Below, one piece after another: positions 1 to 8,701 of a stretch of 64,000 nucleotides of DNA. The position numbers and the translations under genes are program-made. The stretch covers positions 466,163 to 530,162 of the forward strand of contig NZ_JANQBC010000002.1 of NCBI RefSeq assembly GCF_024721995.1, in the 5' to 3' direction. This DNA is from Paenibacillus radicibacter. Its GTDB lineage: Bacteria; Bacillota; Bacilli; Paenibacillales; NBRC-103111. Below the pieces are notes generated by a model, which saw only the letters and a program-made list of their open reading frames with translations, was not told where the DNA came from and made no database searches. Each line of letters begins with the position of its first letter. Within the stretch, counting starts at the first letter, position 1.

Positions 1-1259
1 TCAAGCACCATCGTCAGGTGATGAATCATTCGATTCACATCTTGTGCGCCTTGAAGTCTTGCTTTCCATTGAATAGAAGCTAGTGTATTTATCAGTAAAT
101 GCGGATTAATCTGATAATGGTAAGCGCGTAGCTCTGCTTCTTTCTTCTTCTGCTCGACCCGCTTCACCTCATCGATAAGCTCCTGCAATTGATACACCAT
201 ACTATTGAAACTTTGCGCAAGTCTGCCGATCTCATCATCTGAATCCACTTGGATTCTCGTGTCCAACTTACCAATACTAACCATGTGTATCGATTCTTTC
301 ATTCGTTTAAATCGACGTATGAAGCTCGATGAGATGAAGTACGCCAGAATAATGGCGAACAAGAATGAGATCACGACAGCCATCATCGTAAAAGTACGAA
401 TACCGTTTAATGATTTGTAAAAATGTTCATGTGGGATACGAACCTCAATGGTCCAATTGGTTTCATCCGAATGGTTCTGCCAAACCACATCATCTGGATG
501 CGGAACGTAACTGGCTGTCGTCCCCTCCAGTTTCATCCCAACCTTATCCGTTTCATAACGAACTCGCCCTTGATCTGTAATGCGTAAGTAAGCGCCCGTA
601 TCCATCTCAAATTCACGGAACAGATCAAGTAGCTTATCTGCATTGATCTCGATTAGAATTCGAGCATCCTCTAGGATTCCGGTCTGATTATGTATCTTAA
701 ACAACAGCCCAATAACTTTCTCACCAGGTATCGTTGAGTTTTTCGTATAATGTTGCGGTTCGTAAATACGCAGCGGATAACGATCCGACTTCTCACTTGG
801 GTCGGTATACCAAGGCTCTTCGAGCAATTTGTCTGTCATGATGTTGCGATCCCCGTAGTAATACCCCGATTTCGTTATGATATAGATCCCTTTCGTCTCA
901 AGGGTCTTATGTGCTTTAATGAACTGCTCAAGCTTTTGTTCGTCTTGAAAACCTTTGTACGTCTTCGGTATTTCTTCATAAAGTACAGTGAAATTCGGGT
1001 CAAGCAAGTAAGAGAGCAGATCATCTACCGTGTATTTCATGCGCCCAACTATCGAATCAATCTGAAATTGCAGCTGATAGACCGAATTCTCGCCATATTT
1101 ACCGAACTGTTCATTAATCGTACGCGAAGATTGATTAAACAGAAAGTAACCAAGTCCCATTAATGGAATCGTTACGACGAGTAAGATAAGCAACATCAGC
1201 TTAGACTGTAGACTTTTACTAACTACAGCTGGAAATGTAAAAAATCGTTGTAAGCGCAT
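1..1259 (-). CDS. YesM-type sensor histidine kinase, partial
   Basis: The gene starts at 1259 and runs off the left edge, so about 419 residues are visible. The protein has an N-terminal membrane segment (about residues 20-42), a long extracellular sensor region, a second membrane segment near residues 290-312, a HAMP-like linker and the start of a His_kinase domain with the motif INPHLLINTL (about residues 384-393). Family members usually read INPHFLYNTL; the histidine is kept but the Tyr is Ile here. The ATP-binding domain lies outside the window. It follows the GH63-like gene by 31 bases on the same strand, so the two probably form one operon, and a YesN-type response regulator is expected next. 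Such kinases sense extracellular sugars or sugar-loaded binding proteins. The exact ligand is unknown. Confidence 0.88.
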   Translation of the reverse strand, partial: MRLQRFFTFPAVVSKSLQSKLMLLILLVVTIPLMGLGYFLFNQSSRTINEQFGKYGENSVYQLQFQIDSIVGRMKYTVDDLLSYLLDPNFTVLYEEIPKTYKGFQDEQKLEQFIKAHKTLETKGIYIITKSGYYYGDRNIMTDKLLEEPWYTDPSEKSDRYPLRIYEPQHYTKNSTIPGEKVIGLLFKIHNQTGILEDARILIEINADKLLDLFREFEMDTGAYLRITDQGRVRYETDKVGMKLEGTTASYVPHPDDVVWQNHSDETNWTIEVRIPHEHFYKSLNGIRTFTMMAVVISFLFAIILAYFISSSFIRRFKRMKESIHMVSIGKLDTRIQVDSDDEIGRLAQSFNSMVYQLQELIDEVKRVEQKKKEAELRAYHYQINPHLLINTLASIQWKARLQGAQDVNRMIHHLTMVL

Positions 1260-1290
1260 GAATCATCAACTCTCTCTTTCGCACTCTAAA

Positions 1291-2994
1291 TTACACCCAT
1301 TCGCTTGTTAGGATGAGGAACACACTCGACGTCCACGTAAATGCAGGGTCGCGCAATCCTTCGCCTGTTATGGCGTTATAGTTCTCTGCCATGCCGTTTC
1401 TTGCAGCCATATTACAGAATTTTCTTGCAAGTTCTTGTGCAAATTCCCTCTCGCCTGAACGTGTTAACCCATCAATAAGCAGCATTGTCGATGGCGCCCA
1501 GATCGGCCCTCTCCAGTAGCCATCACTGGAATAGAACGAACTTTTGACACTCTCTGTCGCAAGTCCATTTTCCGTTAAAAAGCGTCCTGTTTCTTTCAAT
1601 CCCGCAATCAATCGAACACGAATTTCATGTGGCAATCGATCCCCTAGAATAATCGGCATGAATAGCAGTAAGCTATCCCCAGTTGATCCCTCATGTGTTC
1701 CAGATTGCATCGCGACAAACTTCTCTCCATCCCAGAAATGGGCAAGCATACGATCTAACAGATCATTTGCTTGCGTTCGCCACTGATTTGCTTCCGTTTC
1801 GTCGCCTAGTATATCGGCAATCTGTGCAAGAATGTCCATTTGTAAAATAAGGAAGGCGCACAAATCCGGACTTTCTACAGGAATTGAGGTTAGGAATACC
1901 GTGCTATTGTCCCATCCGCAATCATTGCCGTGGTTATATTGTGGAATACCGTCTTGATCATCATCTCGATGCTTAAGCCACCAATTCGTCCATGCTGCAA
2001 GAGGTGCGTAAATTTCTCTGTAATGATCTTCGGTTAGGAATGTTGTCCGATCCATCATCCACTTCAGTGTCCAACCATGAATGGGTGGCTTGCAGCAGTT
2101 CCACAGTGCAGTCCGGTCATTCATAAAGTCAGGCAGCATCCCACTCTCATCCTGTCGATCAAAGAAAATCATAAGCTGATCCCACGCAAGCTGCGGATTT
2201 GTCTTGATAAGCGCCATCGCGTTGAAGCAGTGATCCCAGCTCCAAATATTTGTCATCCAATTCTTGGACATGTACATCGCATCTCGTGGTAAGTAACCGT
2301 CTGCTTTCACTATACATGACCATGTGATATATGCTGCAAGCTCTCTTGCTTCTTCATAAGGTGCAGGCGAAGGTAATGTGCGTACTACCCACGCTTCATA
2401 GTCCATTTTTACACGTGCTAAACTTTGTTCATAGCTTGGGTATCCATCCCGCTTCTTCGGAACGGCTCGATATTCTTCAATTGTAAATTCAAGCTTACCT
2501 GTCGTCTTATCTGTTAGACAATCAAGCGTAATATGTTTGGAATGCAGTCCTTCCCACTGAGAATCGACCATAATATCACCAACAAGTGGTGTAAGCTTGA
2601 ATCTTGTCTCACGCTTGAAACTGTTCACTTCCCAGCATCGCTTGTGGCCTTCGTGCAGCTTAATCGCATAATCATAAGCACCTGGTTCATAATGAAGTCT
2701 AAGACCTACCCCACTTGCTTGTACATGGACGAAATCATTTTCTGCTATGCACCATTTGACATAACCATGTTCAGTATCGAGCATAAGTTCAGTTGGAGTA
2801 GCTTCATACGTATACGAAATCTCCTGTCCATCCTTCATTATTGCAATCCGAAATACCGCTCCAATATCGTTATCGCCGCCACGTACAATACGTAAGTAGC
2901 AACCTTCCATACGTTTATCTGTTGTTTTTAAGTGAGATATTACAAAATAGGATCCGTATCTGCTGAAAGGTACTCTTTTTAAATCAAAATGCAT
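1291..2994 (-). CDS. GH63/MGH1-like glucosidase
   Basis: A 567-residue cytoplasmic protein with no signal peptide. The C-terminal two thirds look like an (alpha/alpha)6-barrel glycosidase of the GH63/MGH1 group (YgjK and glycogen-debranching-like enzymes): WSWDHCFNAMAL at about 256-267, HGWTLKWMM, GWDNSTVF near 362 and GPIWAPSTML near 501. The acidic residues in these motifs fit the catalytic site of the family. I chose the start at 2994 because GGAGGA lies 7 bases upstream; an ATG at 3009 would begin inside that ribosome site. GH63 enzymes remove alpha-linked glucose, including the glucose caps of eukaryotic N-glycans, which would suit the nearby mannoside locus, but the substrate is inferred. 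A sensor kinase gene follows 31 bases downstream. Confidence 0.82.
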   Translation of the reverse strand: MHFDLKRVPFSRYGSYFVISHLKTTDKRMEGCYLRIVRGGDNDIGAVFRIAIMKDGQEISYTYEATPTELMLDTEHGYVKWCIAENDFVHVQASGVGLRLHYEPGAYDYAIKLHEGHKRCWEVNSFKRETRFKLTPLVGDIMVDSQWEGLHSKHITLDCLTDKTTGKLEFTIEEYRAVPKKRDGYPSYEQSLARVKMDYEAWVVRTLPSPAPYEEARELAAYITWSCIVKADGYLPRDAMYMSKNWMTNIWSWDHCFNAMALIKTNPQLAWDQLMIFFDRQDESGMLPDFMNDRTALWNCCKPPIHGWTLKWMMDRTTFLTEDHYREIYAPLAAWTNWWLKHRDDDQDGIPQYNHGNDCGWDNSTVFLTSIPVESPDLCAFLILQMDILAQIADILGDETEANQWRTQANDLLDRMLAHFWDGEKFVAMQSGTHEGSTGDSLLLFMPIILGDRLPHEIRVRLIAGLKETGRFLTENGLATESVKSSFYSSDGYWRGPIWAPSTMLLIDGLTRSGEREFAQELARKFCNMAARNGMAENYNAITGEGLRDPAFTWTSSVFLILTSEWV

Positions 2995-3021
2995 AAGATT
3001 ATCCTCCATCTTCGCCTTTAT

Positions 3022-3035
3022 TGAAGGCGTTTACA
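3022..3035. promoter_or_regulatory. cre-like site (catabolite repression)
   Basis: TGAAGGCGTTTACA matches the Bacillus CcpA cre consensus TGWAANCGNTNWCA at all but one position. It lies just upstream of the GH63-like gene, where catabolite repression of a glycosidase is expected. By-eye match only. Confidence 0.45.
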
Positions 3036-3145
3036 TTGTATTGTAAAGAGAATACCTCCATAAAAACACGCCAAATTGTTAGGCGAAGTGTGCCATAACT
3101 ATCTAAATCATTATACAACTGTATCCTTCACTAGAAAGTCACCCT

Positions 3146-3176
3146 ATTGTTCGATACATTTCGTATTATTGTTCGA
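3146..3176. promoter_or_regulatory. Paired ATTGTTCGA direct repeats
   Basis: ATTGTTCGA occurs at 3146-3154 and 3168-3176, a spacing of 22 bases or about two helical turns. This fits an AraC-type response regulator binding site upstream of the GH63-kinase operon. The same nonamer occurs at 48931-48939, just upstream of the second sugar importer operon. The rest of the 3010-3328 gap shows only AT-rich promoter-like sequence. Confidence 0.3.
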
Positions 3177-3328
3177 AATCATTACCCCTCCGTTCTAATA
3201 GATGTAAATTGCAAAGTATCCTATATTCTAAATAAGCAAGAATCATGCCAATTAAATTGATTATTGAAAACAAAGAACATATGTTCTATACTGAGTAATA
3301 TTCAAGTGTACATACCTAGGAGGCAAGC

Positions 3329-4372
3329 ATGAAACAAATGATCAACATCCCTGAACGCATGGCGCATTATCAAGTATCTGCCTTAAGTATCGCACAAGTG
3401 TCACAGGGTGCTATTCATCTAGTTACAAGCTACGGGGAGCTTGAGGCTGGAGAGAAGCAGCAAGTGAATGCAGAATCCATATTTAATGCCTGCTCCATTA
3501 GTAAATTTGTTACTTCTGTATTGGTAATGAAATTAATCGAACTTGGCAAATTGGACTTAGATGAAGATGTGAATGAACGACTTGTTTCGTGGAAAGTACA
3601 AGATAATGCCTATACGACGAATTATAAAGTGACTTTACGGACACTGCTCAGCCATCAAGGAGGTTTCATCGATCCAGAAGGCAGCTTCGATATCCTACAA
3701 TTAAGTCATGGCATTCCTAAAATAACGGATTTATTAAATGGGAAATCCTCTTACTGTCACGAAATGATACAAGTACGATATGAACCCGGAAGTGAATTCC
3801 ACTATTCCGATGCTGGCTATTGTATCATTCAACAGCTTATTGAAGATGTGTGTGGTAAACCTTTTGAGACGGTGATGCAACAATTTGTATTTGAACCTTT
3901 ACATATGACAAGCAGCGCCTACTTACTGTCCGTCCCTGACTTCATTCGTGAGCATGTTGCTTGCGGACACGATAAATACGGACATATTGTTAGCAACAAA
4001 TATCCGATCTATCCTTATCCAGCAACGGCTGGTCTGTGGACCACACCGACTGATCTCGCACAATTAATTATCGCTGTGATGAAGTCATGCAATTGCAATG
4101 GAAATCGCGAGTCCTTCCTCTATCCCAGATTGGCGCAAGAGATGATGACTCCTCAAGGCTGTAAGGAATGGGCAGGGCTTGGACTATTCTTAGATCACAC
4201 GGAAGAGGAAAGTGAGATTTCATCACTCGGTTGGGGTGTCGGGTTTCAGTGTATGTTAGTTGCGTACCCAAAGCGTGAATCAGCCGTCATCCTCATGACG
4301 AATACAGACCTAGGTGTCCATCAGACTAAGGGACTGATTGGAGAAGTCTTTAGCTCCCTGACTCTAAATTAA
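3329..4372 (+). CDS. Beta-lactamase-family serine hydrolase
   Basis: A 347-residue protein of the class C beta-lactamase/penicillin-binding fold (PF00144). The active-site SxxK is seen as SISK near residue 56, the second motif as YSD in HYSDAGY near residue 155, and a weak third motif as QTKG near the C-terminus. There is no signal peptide, so it is probably a cytoplasmic esterase or peptidase-like hydrolase and not a resistance enzyme. AGGAGG sits 5 bases before the ATG. It is monocistronic and convergent with the gapB unit, with a shared hairpin between them. The substrate is unknown. Confidence 0.85.
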   Translation: MKQMINIPERMAHYQVSALSIAQVSQGAIHLVTSYGELEAGEKQQVNAESIFNACSISKFVTSVLVMKLIELGKLDLDEDVNERLVSWKVQDNAYTTNYKVTLRTLLSHQGGFIDPEGSFDILQLSHGIPKITDLLNGKSSYCHEMIQVRYEPGSEFHYSDAGYCIIQQLIEDVCGKPFETVMQQFVFEPLHMTSSAYLLSVPDFIREHVACGHDKYGHIVSNKYPIYPYPATAGLWTTPTDLAQLIIAVMKSCNCNGNRESFLYPRLAQEMMTPQGCKEWAGLGLFLDHTEEESEISSLGWGVGFQCMLVAYPKRESAVILMTNTDLGVHQTKGLIGEVFSSLTLN

Positions 4373-4387
4373 TGGAGACAAAACAAA

Positions 4388-4414
4388 AGCGAGTAGGATT
4401 ATCTCCTACTCGCT
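4388..4414 (-). terminator. Rho-independent terminator of gapB unit
   Basis: An 11-bp perfect stem (AGCGAGTAGGA and its complement) with a 5-base loop. On the minus strand it is followed by TTTTGTTTTG, so it ends the gapB/SR1P-like unit. The plus side has only a weak T run. Confidence 0.85.
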
Positions 4415-4426
4415 CTAATCTATAAA

Positions 4427-4600
4427 TTAGAAGATAAATGGATCTTCTTCCCCTTGCTCTAGTCGTGCTAAGACGCAGGATTCCTCCATGCAGTCGCTAT
4501 AAAAAGTTTGTACGCGATTGGTGTTGACAGTATCAATTATCGTTCCGCAGTGTTTACATATGATGACACCTAATTCTAGCGAACGAGCGTTGGATCCCAT
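4427..4600 (-). CDS. SR1P-family GapA-binding peptide
   Basis: A small gene overlapping the 3' end of gapB in another frame. The body begins GVIICKHCGT, continues with a second cysteine pair region, and resembles the SR1P family (B. subtilis SR1P, which binds GapA and promotes its interaction with RNase J1). With the ATG at 4600 it is 57 residues, giving nine extra N-terminal residues compared with SR1P, which starts at the Gly equivalent. At the homologous start position the codon is TTA, not a usual initiator. Position directly behind a GAPDH gene supports the family call. Two CxxC-like cysteine groups suggest metal binding. The start codon is uncertain. Confidence 0.72.
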   Translation of the reverse strand: MGSNARSLELGVIICKHCGTIIDTVNTNRVQTFYSDCMEESCVLARLEQGEEDPFIF

Positions 4601-5616
4601 CTATTCATCACAATCCTCTCTTCAACTAATTGAGCGAGTTCCACTACCCTACATGCATAAGCCCATTCATTGTCATACCAAGCGAGCACCTTAATTTGAT
4701 TACCCGCTGCCATAAGCGACAAACCATCTACAACTGCCGATTTCGTGCAACCTACAAAGTCCATCGATACGAGCGGTTCATTGGAATACTCCACATAAGG
4801 GAAGAGATCTCCATTTGCAGCATCGATGAAAGCAGCACGTACTTCTTCTACCGTCACATCTTGTGATACTTGAACGGTTAAATCGACAAGCGATACGTCT
4901 TGCGTCGGTACACGAACCGATATCCCTTCAATAACAGGTGCAAGATGCGGAATAACGTCTAGTAGTGCTTTACCCACACCTGTGCTCGTCGGCACGATAG
5001 ATTGGGTACAAGCTCTTGCTCTACGCAAATCCTTGTGTGGATTGTCAAGGTGATTCTGGTCAGATGTGAACGAGTGAACCGTCGTCATCCAGCCTCTTTG
5101 TACTTGGAACTTTTGATCCAGAATGTGAAGCAGTGGAGCCACACAGTTCGTCGTGCAGGATGCTGCGGATAGGAATGTATGTTTCTCAGGATCATAGAGA
5201 TGATCATTCACACCCATGACAACAGTAAGATCCATTTGCTTACCTGGCGCTGTAATTAGGACCGTCGTTGCACCCGCATCAATATGCTTCTGTGCACCTT
5301 CGCGCTCATTGAATTTACCTGTTGCATCAATTACCGTCTGAACACCTAACTGTTCCCATGGTATACGCTCAGGATCACGTTCATAAGTAATAATAATGGA
5401 ATGACCATTCACGATTAGCTTGCCGTCATCGATCGAAACATCCGCATTCCATCTTCCGTGCACGGTATCATACTTGAGCAAGTGTGCAACTGTCTCTACT
5501 GGATATATGCAATTAATCACCTTTAAATTAACACTTGGCACTTTAGTAGAAAAAATGTTTCTAATCAGCAGTCGTCCAATTCTCCCCATACCGCTGACAC
5601 CGATTCCCCTTGACAT
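4576..5616 (-). CDS. gapB: Glyceraldehyde-3-phosphate dehydrogenase, GapB type
   Basis: A 346-residue GAPDH. The nucleotide-binding start is GVSGMGRIGR, and the active-site cysteine is in SCTTNC near residue 153. The segment following beta-strand 2 reads NCIYPVETVAHLLKYDT. NAD-specific GapA enzymes have Asp after this Asn; B. subtilis GapB, which is NADP-preferring and gluconeogenic, has NASYSAETLAH. The pattern therefore suggests NADP preference and a gluconeogenic role. The start at 5616 is supported by GAGGAGG 7 bases upstream; an earlier in-frame ATG at 5640 has no such site. The SR1P-like gene overlaps its end. Upstream lies a pair of 16-base direct repeats that may be operators. Confidence 0.9.
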   Translation of the reverse strand: MSRGIGVSGMGRIGRLLIRNIFSTKVPSVNLKVINCIYPVETVAHLLKYDTVHGRWNADVSIDDGKLIVNGHSIIITYERDPERIPWEQLGVQTVIDATGKFNEREGAQKHIDAGATTVLITAPGKQMDLTVVMGVNDHLYDPEKHTFLSAASCTTNCVAPLLHILDQKFQVQRGWMTTVHSFTSDQNHLDNPHKDLRRARACTQSIVPTSTGVGKALLDVIPHLAPVIEGISVRVPTQDVSLVDLTVQVSQDVTVEEVRAAFIDAANGDLFPYVEYSNEPLVSMDFVGCTKSAVVDGLSLMAAGNQIKVLAWYDNEWAYACRVVELAQLVEERIVMNRWDPTLVR

Positions 5617-5664
5617 ACACTGCCTCCTCACCTGAATCAATCGTTGACGTCAATTTTCGTTTCC

Positions 5665-5723
5665 TTTATTGTATACTATTGATTCGATTAATGTATAATA
5701 ATTAATATTTATTGTACACTATT
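5665..5723. promoter_or_regulatory. 16-base direct repeats upstream of gapB
   Basis: TTTATTGTATACTATT at 5665-5680 and TTTATTGTACACTATT at 5708-5723 match at 15 of 16 positions. They start 43 bases apart, about four helical turns, on one face of the DNA. They lie 49 and 92 bases upstream of the gapB start in very AT-rich sequence. They are candidate operators for a repressor, for example of the CcpN type that controls gapB in B. subtilis; the regulator is a guess. Confidence 0.5.
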
Positions 5724-5815
5724 TAATATATATGATTATTTAATACATCACAATAGGCAAAATGAGTTCTATTCAAATTTTTTGTGAAATTAAAAAAGAG
5801 CAATTGACATTAAGG

Positions 5816-6586
5816 TCAATTACTCTTCGTCGCTTGTAGACTATTCTCTTTTTCCGATTCAAAATATTGTCGAAGCTCTTCAAGTTTCTTCGTCTCTTCG
5901 GAAGTAATCTTCGTCTTAATAATCTTCTCATACATCTGATCCCAGTCGAGTGGAATTTTCTGCATGCGGAACGTCTTCATGGCATTCTTGACCATGCGTC
6001 GTTCTTTGGCATTCGTATAGGTATCTACATACTGCGACACAGCCGATAGATCTAACTCTGCAAATACCGCCTTGAAAATTTGAGCTGTACTTCTCGCATC
6101 CTCAAATGCACGATGTGTCACACCATCTGTCTCGATACCGAGTTCGTGCAACGCGGACTCTACACTAATATCATTCGTATGCTTCTTCACCTTGATGTAG
6201 CCTTTAAGCAAATCCAGCGATTGCATCGCCATCCAATACGAATCATCCATCTCATGCATGCGTGTATCGAATACGATTCGCTTCACATCTTCTTTCCCCC
6301 AAGTCAGGAGTAAGTAGTCGCTTCTTTTTTGTAGCCAAGCTAGAAACTCTGTAACGACTGGCTTAAATCCTTCTGCCTGATCAATTTCCTCTTGGACAAT
6401 TCCTGTCTTATCTCTAATAAATTTATTTAACTTTGCAAAATAAACCGGTTTAATTAGTGCCGAGAACGTATCGATCTCCTCTAACTGGTCATTCAGTCGA
6501 ACGGCACCAATTTCAATGACTTCCATCGGTTTATCGCTAGCAAATTTGCGTCCATTAAATTCGATATCGAGTACTATATAGTCCAT
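5816..6586 (-). CDS. DEDDh-type 3'-5' exonuclease
   Basis: A 256-residue DnaQ/RNase T-fold exonuclease closest in look to the ERI-1/KapD group. Exo I is DIEFNG at residues 7-12 (Asp and Glu metal ligands), and the final motif HRAFEDA near residues 158-164 supplies His and Asp. An extended C-terminal tail of about 75 residues is rich in charged residues and likely helical. GGAGG lies 6 bases before the ATG. It is monocistronic. These enzymes trim RNA or DNA 3' ends; the bacterial function of this subgroup is poorly defined. Confidence 0.85.
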   Translation of the reverse strand: MDYIVLDIEFNGRKFASDKPMEVIEIGAVRLNDQLEEIDTFSALIKPVYFAKLNKFIRDKTGIVQEEIDQAEGFKPVVTEFLAWLQKRSDYLLLTWGKEDVKRIVFDTRMHEMDDSYWMAMQSLDLLKGYIKVKKHTNDISVESALHELGIETDGVTHRAFEDARSTAQIFKAVFAELDLSAVSQYVDTYTNAKERRMVKNAMKTFRMQKIPLDWDQMYEKIIKTKITSEETKKLEELRQYFESEKENSLQATKSN

Positions 6587-6690
6587 TACTTTCCTCCGTC
6601 ATCTCTCACTCTAATTTACTTATTAGATCATAATTGATCGCACGGAGCAAGACAAACCCTAACTTTTGCTAGTAATGGCATTGAACTGGT

Positions 6691-7407
6691 CTATGGCTGA
6701 TCAAGTAACTGATGTTCCGGTACATCACGTAATCGTCTCGCTGGTGAGCCTAGATATACTTCGCGTGCAGGAATATTATGCGTCACAACACTGCCCGCTC
6801 CTGCCACACCTTCTTCTTCGATCACTTTTCCTGGCAAAATGGTCGCATTCGCGCCAATTCGCCCCCCATGACGAACGGTAACGCCTATAAACTTAGCTGC
6901 CGGGTCCATGCCTCGTGCAAGATTATTATCATTAGTCGTTACCACACATGGCGCAATAAATACCTGATTGCCAAGCTCCGAGTATGCCGTTATGTAACTA
7001 TTGGTTTCTAGTTTACACGCTCTGCCAATGACGCAATCGTTCTCTATCGCCACACCTCTGCCGACAATCGTCTGTTCCCCAATCACGGTTCGTTCACGAA
7101 TGGTTGCTAAATCGGCGACATACACATCAGATCCAAGAACAGCCCCTGCATAGATGATGGATGATGTACCGATCGTACAGCCACTGCCAATTACAACGGG
7201 ATCAAGCGGTTTGACAGTTGTAGGGAGTGCTGAATTTCTCGCTCTGGTAGGCTGTTTACCAATAACCGCATGATCTTGAATAACCGTATGATCCCCGATG
7301 ATTGAACCCGCATAAATGATGACATGATTGCCAATTCGTACATCTATTCCTAAACGCACATCATCTTCAATAATGACATACTTCCCCATATTGCCTGTTT
7401 CTTGCAT
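6691..7407 (-). CDS. Hexapeptide-repeat acyltransferase
   Basis: A 238-residue left-handed beta-helix protein built almost entirely of hexapeptide turns of the [LIV]GxxxxI type, for example VIIEDDVRLG, IGNHVI, IGDHTV and the later VIGSGCTIG and NATILPGKVI. This is the fold of WbbJ/LbH acetyltransferases that modify sugars in polysaccharides or nucleotide sugars. There is no N-terminal nucleotide-binding domain, so it probably acts with a separate partner. AAGGAG is 8 bases before the ATG. It is not in an obvious polysaccharide cluster, so the acceptor cannot be named. Confidence 0.85.
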   Translation of the reverse strand: MQETGNMGKYVIIEDDVRLGIDVRIGNHVIIYAGSIIGDHTVIQDHAVIGKQPTRARNSALPTTVKPLDPVVIGSGCTIGTSSIIYAGAVLGSDVYVADLATIRERTVIGEQTIVGRGVAIENDCVIGRACKLETNSYITAYSELGNQVFIAPCVVTTNDNNLARGMDPAAKFIGVTVRHGGRIGANATILPGKVIEEEGVAGAGSVVTHNIPAREVYLGSPARRLRDVPEHQLLDQP

Positions 7408-7491
7408 ATACGTTTCTCCTTCATACCTTAAAGGATTGTTAATCGTTCTTATTGTATGTGTATGAAGTTTACAAAGTGCCTAGAGAACCAT

Positions 7492-8655
7492 TTAATCTGC
7501 CAGCGTTTCTTTCACTGCCAAATCACCCAGCATCCGAATTGTGCTATCATCCATCGGTGGATTATGTAGGCCAAAGCGAACATCACGATACATGCGTTGC
7601 AGCGGATGATTCATCGACAGGCTATGTGCACCAACGATCCGCATGGCTTGATCAACAACAGAGATTGCTGTATTCGTAGCAGTATGCTTAACTGCCGCAA
7701 GCTCAGATGGTATGAGACATTTCTCTGTATCCCACCTCTGTGCCACGCTATACATAAAGGCTCTTGCTGAAGATAATGCCAGATCGATCCTTCCGATCTG
7801 CTCTCGAATATGGGGCAAATGAATAATCGGTTCCGTCAAGCTGTTCGGCTGGTAGTTCGCCGCGAATACTAACGCTTCTCTTCGAGCGGCAAGTGCAATT
7901 CCAAGATAAGTGGCAGGAATGAACAGATGATAAGGGGATGCCTTTCCATCGCCAGGCGTCAACCTTCTGACTAATGCTTCTAAAGGCAAATCCACATTCT
8001 CCAAGATGAGATCATGACTTCCCGTGCCACGCATCCCCATCATGTTCCATGTCTCATCAATTCGAATGCCTGTCGTCTCTCGCGGTATGAGGAATTCGGC
8101 AACTTCCTGCGAATCCGTAATGGTCGCCGATACGATAATATGATCAAGTACAGGCGATAGGGTTGTGAACGTCTTACGTCCGTGAATTCGCCAGCCATTG
8201 TTAGTCCGTATTGCTGTCGTCTCCGGCTTACCTCCACGGGTTGGACTTCCGTTTGCAGGTTCCGAGGATGCACGATTGAGTAGTGTTCCATTCGCAGCAA
8301 TATCACGAGCCACACGGGCGAACACCGCTTCGTCCCATTTGCCAGAATGTGCAAGATCGTACACACAACCAATATGCCAGCCCATACCAAGTGCCGTCGC
8401 TGCATCCCCTTGTGCCAAACGCTCTTGCATAAGCGCAACTTCATACAAGCTAATTCCAGCACCACCATACTGATCAGGTACGGTTAATGCATGATAGCCA
8501 ATCGCCTTCAGATCCGTAATATTTTCAAATGAGAAACCATTCTGTTCATCCACTTCACTTGCTCGCCCCGCAAAGCACTCTACTAAAGGTGTAAGTAGAT
8601 CATATCGGTCACGCTGCTCCTGCGTACGCACAAATCGATCATTCCACGTACTCAT
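7492..8655 (-). CDS. Acyl-CoA dehydrogenase family flavoprotein
   Basis: A 387-residue protein with the acyl-CoA dehydrogenase three-domain layout. The N-terminal helical domain contains PDQYGGAGIS, the middle beta domain has WRIHGRKTFTTLSP and ETWNMMGMRGTGSHD, and the C-terminal helical domain ends with RIVGAHSLSMNHPLQRMYRD. It looks like the DszC/HpaH-like or nitroalkane oxidase-like branch as much as true acyl-CoA dehydrogenases, so the reaction may be flavin-dependent oxidation of another substrate. No electron-transfer flavoprotein genes are next to it. It stands between the HD fusion gene and the acyltransferase on the same strand. Confidence 0.82.
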   Translation of the reverse strand: MSTWNDRFVRTQEQRDRYDLLTPLVECFAGRASEVDEQNGFSFENITDLKAIGYHALTVPDQYGGAGISLYEVALMQERLAQGDAATALGMGWHIGCVYDLAHSGKWDEAVFARVARDIAANGTLLNRASSEPANGSPTRGGKPETTAIRTNNGWRIHGRKTFTTLSPVLDHIIVSATITDSQEVAEFLIPRETTGIRIDETWNMMGMRGTGSHDLILENVDLPLEALVRRLTPGDGKASPYHLFIPATYLGIALAARREALVFAANYQPNSLTEPIIHLPHIREQIGRIDLALSSARAFMYSVAQRWDTEKCLIPSELAAVKHTATNTAISVVDQAMRIVGAHSLSMNHPLQRMYRDVRFGLHNPPMDDSTIRMLGDLAVKETLAD

Positions 8656-8701
8656 CTTCCATCCCGCTCCCTTATCCCAAACCGAAGCTTGGCTTTATCT
8701 A

